Shown here: positions 1 through 6,665 of the stretch, in pieces
Numbering within the stretch: position 1 is the stretch's first letter
How the letters are laid out: each line of letters starts with the position of its first letter
Source of the DNA: an uncultured Solobacterium sp.
GTDB lineage: Bacteria > Bacillota_I > Bacilli_A > Erysipelotrichales > Erysipelotrichaceae
DNA: 11,042 nt
Direction of reading: 5' to 3'
Assembly: GCA_900554555.1 (NCBI GenBank)
Contig: USIC01000008.1
Coordinates: 1-11,042 of the forward strand
Notes under the pieces: model-generated
Database searches by the model: none
What the model saw: the letters and a program-made list of their open reading frames with translations, nothing else
What the model was told of the DNA's origin: nothing
Position numbers and translations under genes: made by a program

Positions 1-187
1 GAATTTCCTCTTTGCCAAAAACATAAGCTATCAGCTCATCATCATACGCTGCTAGGATATAACAATCTTGAAAGTCATCTTCTGTATTGGCTCGATACCC
101 ATAACAACTATCTTCTTTTTCCCACATCAAAGATAATTCTAATAGTCTTTTTATGTCTGATTGTTTTGCTTCATGGATCGTGACCAT
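1..187 (-). CDS. GNAT-family N-acetyltransferase, N-terminal fragment (runs off left edge)
   Basis: Reading the minus strand from the ATG at 187 gives 62 codons open to the window edge, beginning MVTIHEAKQSDIKRLLEL and containing a stretch ILAAYDDELIAYVFG. An N-terminal 'I-x-x-A-x-x-x-D' strand and helix, followed about 40 residues later by a hydrophobic strand, an acidic turn and a second strand ending in G, is the usual beginning of the GCN5-related acetyltransferase fold. The acetyl-CoA-binding motif (R/Q-x-x-G-x-G/A) would lie further on and is outside the window, so neither activity nor substrate can be judged. The start is well supported: an AAAGGAGG ribosome binding site sits at 196-203, 8 nt upstream, and a TATAAT lies further up. 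It is separated from metG by a strong terminator, so it is probably its own transcription unit. Confidence 0.6.
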   Translation of the reverse strand, partial: MVTIHEAKQSDIKRLLELSLMWEKEDSCYGYRANTEDDFQDCYILAAYDDELIAYVFGKEEI

Positions 188-218
188 GGAAGATTCCTCC
201 TTTACTTCATTCATATCT

Positions 219-224
219 ATTATA
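219..224 (-). promoter_or_regulatory. -10 box of promoter for the left-edge acetyltransferase
   Basis: A perfect TATAAT reads on the minus strand at 224-219, downstream of the metG terminator and about 30 nt before the ATG at 187. The -35 region is poor: the best options are TTTCGG at 17 nt spacing or TTCGGA at 16 nt. The call rests on the -10 and on the need for a promoter after the terminator. Confidence 0.45.
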
Positions 225-256
225 TGTTTGATTTGCATATTCCGAAACAAAAGAAA

Positions 257-285
257 ACCCGTATCAGGTTATTCCTAATACAGGT
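257..285 (-). terminator. Rho-independent terminator of metG (possibly bidirectional)
   Basis: Seven nucleotides after the metG stop codon lies a 12-bp stem (ACCTGTATTAGG with CCTGATACGGGT, including two G-T pairs) around a 5-nt AATAA loop. On the minus strand it is followed by TTTTCTTTTG. On the plus strand the same stem is followed by ATTTTTTT, so it could also stop plus-strand transcription, although no plus-strand gene is seen to the left. Confidence 0.85.
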
Positions 286-291
286 ATTTTT

Positions 292-2232
292 TTATTGAAC
301 TTTTGTGCCTGGAGTTAAGCCATTAACCTCAACAAGTCCGATTGTCTTTTCTTCCTTACCAGCTAGCAACATACCCTGTGATTCAACACCACGGATAACT
401 GTTGGTTGTAGGTTGGCAATCATTACAATACTCTTGCCGATGACTTGGCCTGGTGTATAGCTTTGTGCTAAGCCAGAAACAATCTGACGCACTTCACCAT
501 CTCCCAAGTCCACTTTTAGAACGAAGAGCTTATCCGCATCTGGATGTCTTTCACAAGAGAGGACCTTACCAACACGCAAGTCAATCTTCTGGAAGTCTTC
601 TACCGTAACAGTTGGCTTCTTTTCAATTTCCTTCTTACGTGCTTTCGCATTGATTTCATTGATCATATCAATCTTAGATTGAATTGCTTTTTCATCAATA
701 CGTGCAAATAAGATTTCTGGCTTCTCTGCAACGTGGATACCAGTTTCAAGCTTGCCAAATTCAGAGATTGTTTCGAAGTCTCTTTGTTGTGTATTTAAGT
801 CATCTAAAATCTTCTTGGATGTCTCTGGGAAGAATGGTTCCATCAATACAGCTGCGATACGTACAGATTCTAATAAGTTATATAGAACAGTCGCAAGACG
901 CTCAATCTTATCGGAATCCTTTGCAAGTGCCCATGGTGTTGTCTCATCGATATACTTGTTACATCTAGAGAATAAATCAAGGATATCCTGGATTGCGTCA
1001 GCCACTCTAAGTTCATCCATCTTCTCAATGACCTTCTTCACAGTGCCTGTAGCTACTGCCTTCAGTTCATCATCAATTGGTTCACTAACATTTGGATTCG
1101 CAACAACTCCACCGAAGTACTTATTCTGCATGGAGATTGTACGATTCACTAAGTTACCTAGGTTATTCGCAAGGTCACTGTTAATACGTTCAATCATTAG
1201 GTCATATGTCACATGTCCATCTTGTGCAAATGGCATCTCATGTAACATAATGAAACGAACAGCGTCTACACCAAATAACTTCACTAAGTCATCCGCATAA
1301 ATCACATTACCATGTGACTTAGACATCTTAGAATCACCAATCAATAGCCATGGGTGACCAAATACCTGCTTAGGTAATGGTTCATTCAATGCCATTAACA
1401 TAATTGGCCAATAAATTGTATGGAAACGAATAATGTCCTTACCAATCAAATGAAGATCAGCTGGCCAGTATTTCTTATAGAGTTCATCATGATTACCATC
1501 CACATCATATCCAAGACCTGTAATATAGTTGGACAATGCGTCAATCCAAACGTATACAACGTGCTTTGGATCAAACTCTACTGGGATTCCCCACTTAAAG
1601 GATGTACGCGATACGCAAAGGTCTTGTAATCCTGGTTTTAAGAAGTTATTTACCATTTCATTCTTACGACTTTCAGGTTGAATGAAATGTGGATGTTCAT
1701 CGATATACTTCATCAATTGGTCAGCGTACTTACTCATCTTAAAGAAGTACGCTTCTTCCTTCATCGGTACAACTTCGCCACCACAGACAGGACACTTTCC
1801 TTCTTCTGTTAACTGACTCTTTGTGTAGAAGGCTTCATCTTCTTGACAATATAAGCCTTCATAATATCCCTTATAGATATCACCCTGGTCATAGAACTTC
1901 TTGAAGATTTTCTGTACTTGTCTTTCATGCGACTCATCTGTAGTACGAATGAAGTAGTCATAAGAAGTATTCATAACATCAAACTGTTGTTTGATGACTG
2001 CTGCGACATCATCTACGAATTGTTTTGGTGTCTTACCTGCAGCCTTTGCCTTCTCTTCGACCTTTTGACCATGTTCGTCTGTTCCTGTTTGGAAACGTAC
2101 ATCATAGCCTTCTGCACGTTTAAATCTAGCGATTGCGTCTGCTAGTACAATCTCATAAACATTTCCGATATGTGGTTTTCCTGATGTATATGCGATTGCG
2201 GTTGTAATGTAATACGGTTTTTTGTTTTCCAT
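292..2232 (-). CDS. metG: Methionyl-tRNA synthetase
   Basis: Charges tRNA(Met), initiator and elongator, with methionine in the cytoplasm. The 646-residue product has every expected landmark: the class I HIGH-type motif PHIGN at residues 20-24; a knuckle region with CQEDE and a CPVCGG pair typical of the zinc-containing connective insertion; KMSKS at 302-306; and a C-terminal EMAP/Trbp111-type tRNA-binding domain beginning around VEDFQKIDLRVGKV and ending near the C-terminus. Length matches full-size bacterial enzymes that carry this tail. I start it at the ATG at 2232 (MENKKPYYITT), because a GAGGAGGT site lies 8 nt upstream. The reading frame stays open for 18 more codons, but that stretch is the terminator hairpin of the T-box leader and is not coding. 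Expression is probably controlled by that T-box. It is transcribed alone and ends at the hairpin 257-285. Confidence 0.97.
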   Translation of the reverse strand: MENKKPYYITTAIAYTSGKPHIGNVYEIVLADAIARFKRAEGYDVRFQTGTDEHGQKVEEKAKAAGKTPKQFVDDVAAVIKQQFDVMNTSYDYFIRTTDESHERQVQKIFKKFYDQGDIYKGYYEGLYCQEDEAFYTKSQLTEEGKCPVCGGEVVPMKEEAYFFKMSKYADQLMKYIDEHPHFIQPESRKNEMVNNFLKPGLQDLCVSRTSFKWGIPVEFDPKHVVYVWIDALSNYITGLGYDVDGNHDELYKKYWPADLHLIGKDIIRFHTIYWPIMLMALNEPLPKQVFGHPWLLIGDSKMSKSHGNVIYADDLVKLFGVDAVRFIMLHEMPFAQDGHVTYDLMIERINSDLANNLGNLVNRTISMQNKYFGGVVANPNVSEPIDDELKAVATGTVKKVIEKMDELRVADAIQDILDLFSRCNKYIDETTPWALAKDSDKIERLATVLYNLLESVRIAAVLMEPFFPETSKKILDDLNTQQRDFETISEFGKLETGIHVAEKPEILFARIDEKAIQSKIDMINEINAKARKKEIEKKPTVTVEDFQKIDLRVGKVLSCERHPDADKLFVLKVDLGDGEVRQIVSGLAQSYTPGQVIGKSIVMIANLQPTVIRGVESQGMLLAGKEEKTIGLVEVNGLTPGTKVQ

Positions 2233-2240
2233 TTTTGCGT

Positions 2241-2248
2241 ACCTCCTC
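2241..2248 (-). promoter_or_regulatory. Ribosome binding site that fixes the metG start
   Basis: GAGGAGGT on the minus strand lies 8 nt before the ATG at 2232, just after the T-box terminator's T-run. It decides against the longer reading frame beginning at 2286. Confidence 0.9.
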
Positions 2249-2476
2249 AAAATAAAAGACATCCCAAATGAAAGGACGTCTTGCACGCGTTACCACCTTT
2301 GTCTTGCGGATGAATCAATCATCTGCCTCTCTTCGTTGTAACGGACGTCTCCGGGTCACACTCTTCGCATGACCAGCTCCAAGACCATGTTCCATTTCCC
2401 CTTCATGCATGTTTTCACCTACCACATACTCTCTACGTTTCTAAGAAAATGTACTCTTCTTTTCATTGCTGTTATC
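2249..2476 (-). promoter_or_regulatory. T-box leader (tRNA-Met sensing riboswitch) of metG
   Basis: A T-box leader senses uncharged tRNA and then lets transcription continue into the synthetase gene. Read on the minus strand, its parts are: a base pairing for stem I (CAGC at 2471-2468 with GCTG at 2377-2374); the conserved AGAGAGT loop at 2434-2428; AUG followed by GAA at 2395-2390, placed where the specifier codon normally sits just before the CUUGGAGC closing strand; and the T-box core AAAGGTGGTAACGCG at 2300-2286. The terminator hairpin is 2282-2256, with arms AAGACGTCC and GGGATGTCTT, followed by TTATTTT. The specifier AUG matches methionine. The bulge TGGT at 2295-2292 can pair with an ACCA tRNA end, as expected for discriminator A. 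The assignment is strong; the exact 5' end is inferred from the -10 box. Confidence 0.93.
2256..2282 (-). terminator. Regulatory terminator inside the metG T-box leader
   Basis: Minus-strand arms AAGACGTCC (2282-2274) and GGGATGTCTT (2265-2256) form a stem of at least nine pairs with one G-U, followed by TTATTTT at 2255-2249. It is the conditional attenuator that competes with the antiterminator formed by the T-box core immediately upstream. Confidence 0.88.
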
Positions 2477-2482
2477 GGTATT

Positions 2483-2510
2483 ATTATACGTTGAAAGTAT
2501 GTTTTTGCAA
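2483..2510 (-). promoter_or_regulatory. Sigma-A type promoter of metG leader
   Basis: On the minus strand, TTGCAA (2510-2505) and a perfect TATAAT (2488-2483) are 16 nt apart, which places transcription start near 2476, just before stem I of the T-box. The position agrees exactly with what the leader requires. Confidence 0.7.
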
Positions 2511-2585
2511 AGATACAGAATATACTTTTGTATTGCTTGAAACCTTCTCTATCCCCTTTATTCATGCGCTCTATGTAAATAAAAC

Positions 2586-2614
2586 TTGTGTTTTTAACAT
2601 TGCCAGTATATCAT
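2586..2614 (+). promoter_or_regulatory. Candidate promoter of the cold-shock gene
   Basis: TTGTGT (2586-2591) and TATCAT (2609-2614) are 17 nt apart, giving a start near 2621 and an untranslated leader of about 50 nt. It is divergent from the metG promoter about 75 bp away. Nothing else was recognised in the stretch between the two promoters. Confidence 0.5.
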
Positions 2615-2669
2615 AATAGAGAATACAGGATTTACTTCCGTATCATAGAATAGGAGATTCAAAGGCACA

Positions 2670-2870
2670 ATGGCAACAGGCAAGGTAAAATGGTTTAATG
2701 CTGAAAAGGGCTACGGATTCATCACAACTGATGAAGGTAAGGACGTTTTCGTTCATTACTCAGCAATTCAGAGTGAAGGATTCAAGACACTTGATGAAGG
2801 CGCTGCAGTAAGCTTCGACATCACAGAGTCTAATCGTGGACCACAGGCTTCCAACGTAACAAAGCTCTAA
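2670..2870 (+). CDS. csp: Cold-shock protein (CspA/CspB family)
   Basis: A 66-residue single-stranded nucleic-acid-binding protein of the cold-shock domain family. Such proteins melt RNA secondary structure and act as RNA chaperones in transcription antitermination and translation, especially after a temperature drop. The entire protein is one OB-fold cold-shock domain: it begins [18 protein letters not shown], where KGYGFI is the RNP1 motif (residues 13-18), and continues with VFVHYSAI, the RNP2 motif (residues 26-33). The ending, [10 protein letters not shown], is the usual family C-terminus. Length matches the 65-70 residues of Bacillus CspB. AGGAGA at 2652-2657 is 12 nt from the ATG, a little far, and AAAGG at 2661-2665 is nearer. 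It is monocistronic, with its own promoter and a clean terminator at 2891-2913. Whether it is cold-induced or constitutive cannot be told from sequence. Confidence 0.96.
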   Translation: MATGKVKWFNAEKGYGFITTDEGKDVFVHYSAIQSEGFKTLDEGAAVSFDITESNRGPQASNVTKL

Positions 2871-2890
2871 TTAAGAACATTGTACGAACA

Positions 2891-2918
2891 AAAGAACGGT
2901 TTATCCGTTCTTTTTTAT
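2891..2918 (+). terminator. Rho-independent terminator of the cold-shock gene
   Basis: AAAGAACGG (2891-2899) and CCGTTCTTT (2905-2913) form a perfect 9-bp stem with a TTTAT loop, and the T-run continues to 2916. It lies 20 nt after the csp stop codon. Confidence 0.92.
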
Positions 2919-2934
2919 TGTTGATAAGCACAAG

Positions 2935-2959
2935 AAAAGATGGCAAATGGCCATCTTTT
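2935..2959 (-). terminator. Rho-independent terminator of the mnmE-to-prs operon
   Basis: Minus-strand AAAAGATGGC and GCCATCTTTT form a perfect 10-bp stem around a CATTT loop 8 nt after the prs stop, and the T-run forms the end of the 3' arm. On the plus strand the stem also ends in TTTTT, so it can back up the csp terminator. The two hairpins insulate the convergent genes. Confidence 0.88.
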
Positions 2960-2967
2960 TGTATCTC

Positions 2968-3942
2968 TTATTTAAAACTGTCGAATGAGTATTCTTCATA
3001 TACCTTGGATACAGGTGTATGATTTTCGATTGATTCAATTGTATTCGCAAGCATTTCAGCGATAGATAATACTTGAATCTTTGTTGTACCTGCCTTTTGG
3101 TCTTCACGAAGTGGAATCGTATCCGTAATTACCATCTTTGTGATTGGTGAGTTTTCAATCTTCGCAATTGCATCACGTGAGAATACACCGTGTGTAATTC
3201 CAGTATAGATATCCTTAGCACCATGACGCTTTAAGATTTCGCAACCTGCCACAAGGGAACCTGCTGTATCACAGATATCATCAATGACAATGCATGTCTT
3301 ATCCTTTACATCACCAATGATGTTTTGTGCTTCAACCATGTTTGGTTTTGGACGACGCTTATCGATAATTGCGATAGGTGCATCTAATAGATCAGCAACT
3401 CTTCTAGCACGTGTAACTCCACCATGATCTGGTGAAACAACCACTAATTCTTCCTTTGGAATCTGTAGACCCTTGAAGTAGCTTGCTAGCATTGGTACTG
3501 CTGTAATATCATCGATTGGAATATCGAAGTAACCCTGAATCTGTGCAGCGTGTAAGTCAAATGTTACAACACGGTGAGCCCCTGCAACCTGTAATAGGTT
3601 TGCGACTAGCTTCGATGTAATTGGCTGACGTGGTTTAGCTTTACGATCCTGACGAGCATAACCGTAATAAGGCATAATAACGTTAATTTCTCCCGCACTT
3701 GCACGTTTACATGCATCGATGCAGATCAGAACTTCCATCAAACGTTCTGATACTGGGTTGCATGTTGACTGAATGATGAAAACAGAACGACCTCTGACAG
3801 ATTCTTGTGGTTCGACTAAAATCTCACCATCTGCGAAATGTTCAACCTTGATCTTACCTAAAGGTAATCCCAAATGCTTACAAATAGACGCTGCTAGATC
3901 GGTGCTTGATGTTAGAGCGAATACGACAGTTTCCTTAACCAT
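2968..3942 (-). CDS. prs: Ribose-phosphate pyrophosphokinase (PRPP synthetase)
   Basis: Makes phosphoribosyl pyrophosphate from ribose 5-phosphate and ATP, the common precursor for purines, pyrimidines, NAD, histidine and tryptophan. The 324 residues match class I bacterial enzymes (about 315-320). Visible sites include the flexible catalytic loop region YYGYARQDRKAKPRQPI (residues 92-108, where many homologues read KARSREPI), the metal-binding DLHAAQIQGYF (129-139), the signature region VVSPDHGGVTRARRVADL (168-185) and the PRPP/ribose-phosphate binding loop VIDDICDTAGS (219-229). The start at 3942 follows an AGAGGA site 5 nt upstream. It is the last gene of the operon, 67 nt after glmU, and a good promoter at the glmU stop codon suggests part of its expression is independent. 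Its position after glmU is the usual Firmicutes order. Confidence 0.97.
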   Translation of the reverse strand: MVKETVVFALTSSTDLAASICKHLGLPLGKIKVEHFADGEILVEPQESVRGRSVFIIQSTCNPVSERLMEVLICIDACKRASAGEINVIMPYYGYARQDRKAKPRQPITSKLVANLLQVAGAHRVVTFDLHAAQIQGYFDIPIDDITAVPMLASYFKGLQIPKEELVVVSPDHGGVTRARRVADLLDAPIAIIDKRRPKPNMVEAQNIIGDVKDKTCIVIDDICDTAGSLVAGCEILKRHGAKDIYTGITHGVFSRDAIAKIENSPITKMVITDTIPLREDQKAGTTKIQVLSIAEMLANTIESIENHTPVSKVYEEYSFDSFK

Positions 3943-3984
3943 GATTTTCCTCTTCTCCCATATGAATGTTTTATATCCTTATTA

Positions 3985-4013
3985 ATTAAAGATGTTTTAT
4001 AACTATTCGTCAA
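3985..4013 (-). promoter_or_regulatory. Internal promoter for prs overlapping the glmU stop codon
   Basis: On the minus strand TTGACG (4013-4008) and TTTAAT (3990-3985) are spaced exactly 17 nt, each 5 of 6 matches to the sigma-A consensus. The TGA stop of glmU is part of the -35 hexamer. Predicted start is about 35 nt before the prs ATG. Confidence 0.65.
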
Positions 4014-4951
4014 CCCTTACGGCGTACAAATGGTCCGACTGTTTCAGCTTTTGAAACATTTGTGTCCTCTAACCATGTACCTGGTAAAATTTCTGCATAA
4101 TCTTCAACAGTTACATCTCCATAGAGATATGTATTAGGGTGGATAATTACATCAGTTCCAAATGTTACATTTGGTCCAATATATGTTGTGTTAGGGTCAT
4201 AGATTGTAACACCCTTCTTCATCCACTCTGTGTTGATTCTCTCTTGCATGTATTTTGCGGCGTGTGCTAATTCTACATTTCCGTTAATGCCCTGTACTTC
4301 TTGCCAATCATCACACGGAATCGCAACTACCTTCTTACCTAACTTCTTCAAAATATCAACAAGGTCTGTTAAGTAATATTCCTGTTGGGCATTATTATTA
4401 TTCAAATGCTTGAGTCCTTCAAATAGAGACTGGTTATTGAAAGCATAGGTACCTGTGTTAATTTCACGAACAGCCTTTTCCGCATCATTTGCGTCTTTGA
4501 ACTCTACAATCTTCTCAACTGTTCCATCTGCGTTGCGGATGACTCTACCATACGCACCGTTATCTTCTGGAACTGCAGTCAATACTGCCATGTCCGCATC
4601 ACCAATCAAATCATATAACTTCTGATATGTTTCTGGTTTCACGCATGGTGTATCTCCACTAGCGACTAGAGTAATACCTTCTTCATTTGCGAGTTGTTGT
4701 GCCTGCATAACTGCATGCCCTGTACCGAGCTGTGGCTCCTGTACAGCAAACTCACACTTTCCAGCCATCGCTGTTTCTACTTCTTCATGCTTATAACCAA
4801 CAACACATACAATTCTCTCTGTTCCTGATTTCTTTAAACTATTGATGACCATACCTAGCATTGGTACTTCTAAAATCTTATGTAATACCTTTGGTAATTC
4901 TGAGTGCATGCGGGTTCCTTTACCACCCGCCATAATAATTGCGTTCTTCAT
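4010..4951 (-). CDS. glmU: Short GlmU: UDP-N-acetylglucosamine pyrophosphorylase lacking the acetyltransferase domain
   Basis: GlmU normally is bifunctional: its C-terminal half acetylates glucosamine-1-phosphate and its N-terminal half uridylylates the product to UDP-GlcNAc for peptidoglycan. Here the nucleotidyltransferase half is complete: AGGKGTRMHSELPK at residues 8-21 (with K21), QLGTGHAV at 74-81, GDTP with D100, AYGRV at 133-137, INTGTYAFN at 164-172, and EVQGINGNVELA at 218-229 holding the Asn region that helps bind magnesium. A linker helix and about two to three left-handed beta-helix turns follow, then the protein ends ...VGPFVRRKG at 313. Family members run about 450-460 residues and carry the acetyl-CoA site and the catalytic His, Tyr and Lys beyond this point. 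I see no frame disruption and no leftover domain sequence in the 67 nt before prs. The start at 4951 is set by AGGAG 8 nt upstream, not the ATG at 4972. It lies 32 nt after ispE. The uridyltransferase role is secure; bifunctionality is not expected. Confidence 0.93.
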   Translation of the reverse strand: MKNAIIMAGGKGTRMHSELPKVLHKILEVPMLGMVINSLKKSGTERIVCVVGYKHEEVETAMAGKCEFAVQEPQLGTGHAVMQAQQLANEEGITLVASGDTPCVKPETYQKLYDLIGDADMAVLTAVPEDNGAYGRVIRNADGTVEKIVEFKDANDAEKAVREINTGTYAFNNQSLFEGLKHLNNNNAQQEYYLTDLVDILKKLGKKVVAIPCDDWQEVQGINGNVELAHAAKYMQERINTEWMKKGVTIYDPNTTYIGPNVTFGTDVIIHPNTYLYGDVTVEDYAEILPGTWLEDTNVSKAETVGPFVRRKG

Positions 4952-4959
4952 TTTATTTT

Positions 4960-4964
4960 CTCCT
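4960..4964 (-). promoter_or_regulatory. Ribosome binding site that fixes the glmU start
   Basis: AGGAG on the minus strand lies 8 nt before the ATG at 4951. The upstream in-frame ATG at 4972 has no comparable site, and the resulting MNIGENK extension is not family-like. Confidence 0.85.
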
Positions 4965-4983
4965 ATATTCATGCAAGCATGAT

Positions 4984-5826
4984 TTATCGCGTATGTACTG
5001 TTGTCTTTCTAACAAAGTATCTCTTCTTTTTTAATACATCAATGGAGCTGTCTAATAACTCTACGTCTCTTGTGATACCAAAGACGGTTGAGCCACTACC
5101 TGACATCAGTACTCCATCAAAGCCCAATTCCAATAGGTCATGTTTTGCCTTTCGGATTTCCGGTACCAGTGTCATTGCGGCATTTTCCATTGAGTTACCT
5201 AAACTATGGATAATGCCGTCGTAATCATTGTTTTCTAATGCTTCTTGCATTGCTTTACAATCTGGGTGAATTCCTTCTTGTTCATCCACGATGTGGAAGG
5301 CTTCTGCTGTCGATACACCCTTACGCGGTTTAATCAGTAGTAAGTAGAAATCTGGATTACATGAGAAGGTTGTAATCTTCTCCCCAATTCCTTCCACAAA
5401 TGCAGGTCGATTAAGGATACAGAACGGTACATCTGCACCAACTTCTTTACCCACTGCAATCATCTCATCTTTTGTAAGATGCAGATTACACATATGATTG
5501 ATGATACGAATTGCGGCAGCCGCATCTGCACTACCACCCGCAAGACCAGCTCTTGTAGGAATATGTTTTTCCAAACGACAGCAGAATTCGTCTTTTAGAT
5601 TATACTTTGCCTGCATGATATGAATTGCCTTTATAATCGTATTCTTATCGTTGATAGGTAAGTAATCACGATTCAATTCCAGCGTCGTTTCTTCCGCAAA
5701 TTCCATTTCTAAAACATCATAGAAATTAATCGGAACCATAATCATTTTTAAATCATGGTAGCCATCTTCACGTTTTCCCACAACATCTAAACACAGATTT
5801 ATTTTTGCGTATGCTCGCTCTTTCAT
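4984..5826 (-). CDS. ispE: 4-diphosphocytidyl-2-C-methyl-D-erythritol kinase
   Basis: ATP-dependent kinase of the non-mevalonate (MEP) route to isoprenoids, phosphorylating the 2-hydroxyl of CDP-methylerythritol; the products feed undecaprenyl phosphate and other prenyl lipids. The 280 residues fit the family. Visible are the opening AYAKINLCLDV (5-15) with the catalytic Lys at 8 and GYHDL; the GHMP-kinase glycine-rich ATP loop PTRAGLAGGSADAAAA (90-105); GADVPF with the catalytic Asp at 132; and the C-terminal GHMP motif GVLMSGSGSTVFG. Its ATG overlaps the rsmA stop by 4 nt (ATGA), implying translational coupling. The rsmA-ispE adjacency is seen in Bacillus, although there yabG and veg lie between. 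Presence of ispE suggests the organism uses the MEP pathway, although the other pathway genes are not in this window. Confidence 0.96.
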   Translation of the reverse strand: MKERAYAKINLCLDVVGKREDGYHDLKMIMVPINFYDVLEMEFAEETTLELNRDYLPINDKNTIIKAIHIMQAKYNLKDEFCCRLEKHIPTRAGLAGGSADAAAAIRIINHMCNLHLTKDEMIAVGKEVGADVPFCILNRPAFVEGIGEKITTFSCNPDFYLLLIKPRKGVSTAEAFHIVDEQEGIHPDCKAMQEALENNDYDGIIHSLGNSMENAAMTLVPEIRKAKHDLLELGFDGVLMSGSGSTVFGITRDVELLDSSIDVLKKKRYFVRKTTVHTR

Positions 5827-6665
5827 TTCATGACCTCATGAATTTGTTTTAATTCATCGATGGTTAATTCTTGTGCACGTTTATTTACAGTGATATTTGC
5901 CTTCTCTAGTATCTCTGTTGCCTTAGAACCGTCATCCACATATTCTTTAAGATTATTGTATATAGTCTTGCGACGCTGTTTGAAACATGCACGTACTAAT
6001 TCGAAGAAGTCTCGAATCTCTTCATTGCTTGCGTCGTTATTCTTTCTTGCGAATTGAATAATAACACTATCGACAGCCGGAGATGGATTAAAGGATCTTC
6101 CTGGTACTGTAAATAAACGCTTGATATCGAATAGATATTGTCCCTCTACAGATAAGGCATTATATTCAGGGTCTTTTGGTTTTGCGACAAAGCGGTCACC
6201 AACTTCCTTCTGTACCATAACTGTAATATAAGAGATATCTGGATTTTCAAATATCTTAAATAGTACTGGTGTCGTGATGTAGTATGGTAGGTTTGCACAT
6301 ACGGATACAGTTTTATACTTTTCTTTTAATGCATGTACAACTTCATCTAAATCACATGTTAAGAAATCTTGTAGGATAATCTCTACATTGGAATAGTCTT
6401 CTAAAGTATGTTGTAGTACTGGTATTAAACCTTCATCTATCTCAAATGCAAGTACGTGTTGAGCATGCATTGCGAGCTGTTCGGTTAAACTTCCAATACC
6501 TGGACCAATTTCGATAACTGCACCTTCACAATGTGACATTTCAGCACAGCGTTCTACGATAATTGGATCAACCAAGAAGTTCTGGCCAAAGCCTTTCTTC
6601 GCCCGTAATCCAAATTGGTCTAGTATCTCCTTTGTGCGAGATGGTGTTGAAATTAATTTTTTCAT
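5823..6665 (-). CDS. rsmA: 16S rRNA adenine dimethyltransferase (RsmA/KsgA)
   Basis: Dimethylates the two adjacent adenines in the 3'-terminal helix 45 loop of 16S rRNA using S-adenosylmethionine, a late checkpoint in 30S assembly; loss gives kasugamycin resistance. The 280-residue protein has the family N-terminal motif GFGQNFL (25-31), the SAM-binding motif I EIGPGIGSLT (52-61), the acidic FEID ending strand 2 (74-77), and the N6-adenine catalytic motif NLPYYI (125-130). The small C-terminal helical rRNA-binding region includes FKQRRKTIYNNLK. Its start ATG overlaps the rnmV stop by 4 nt, and its own stop overlaps the ispE start by 4 nt, so three genes are probably translationally coupled. 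Coupling with ribonuclease M5 is a conserved Firmicutes arrangement linking 5S and 16S maturation. Confidence 0.97.
   Translation of the reverse strand: MKKLISTPSRTKEILDQFGLRAKKGFGQNFLVDPIIVERCAEMSHCEGAVIEIGPGIGSLTEQLAMHAQHVLAFEIDEGLIPVLQHTLEDYSNVEIILQDFLTCDLDEVVHALKEKYKTVSVCANLPYYITTPVLFKIFENPDISYITVMVQKEVGDRFVAKPKDPEYNALSVEGQYLFDIKRLFTVPGRSFNPSPAVDSVIIQFARKNNDASNEEIRDFFELVRACFKQRRKTIYNNLKEYVDDGSKATEILEKANITVNKRAQELTIDELKQIHEVMK

Noticed and set aside
752..1300. A 182-codon open frame on the plus strand opposite metG
   Set aside because: It lies entirely inside metG on the other strand, its translation is Ser/Arg/Ile-rich without any motif, and no promoter or ribosome binding site precedes it. 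It is a shadow of metG codon usage.
2233..2286. An 18-codon N-terminal extension of metG
   Set aside because: These bases are the T-box terminator and the ribosome binding site; the family protein begins at MENKKPYYIT.
2901..3107. A 68-codon minus-strand frame across the csp and prs terminators
   Set aside because: It runs through two hairpin terminators and out of frame with the end of prs; the translation has no recognisable features.
3943..4009. A frameshift or nonsense change hiding the rest of GlmU
   Set aside because: Reading the 67 nt between glmU and prs, I find no hexapeptide-repeat residues, and there is no room for about 140 residues before prs, so the domain is absent and not merely out of frame.
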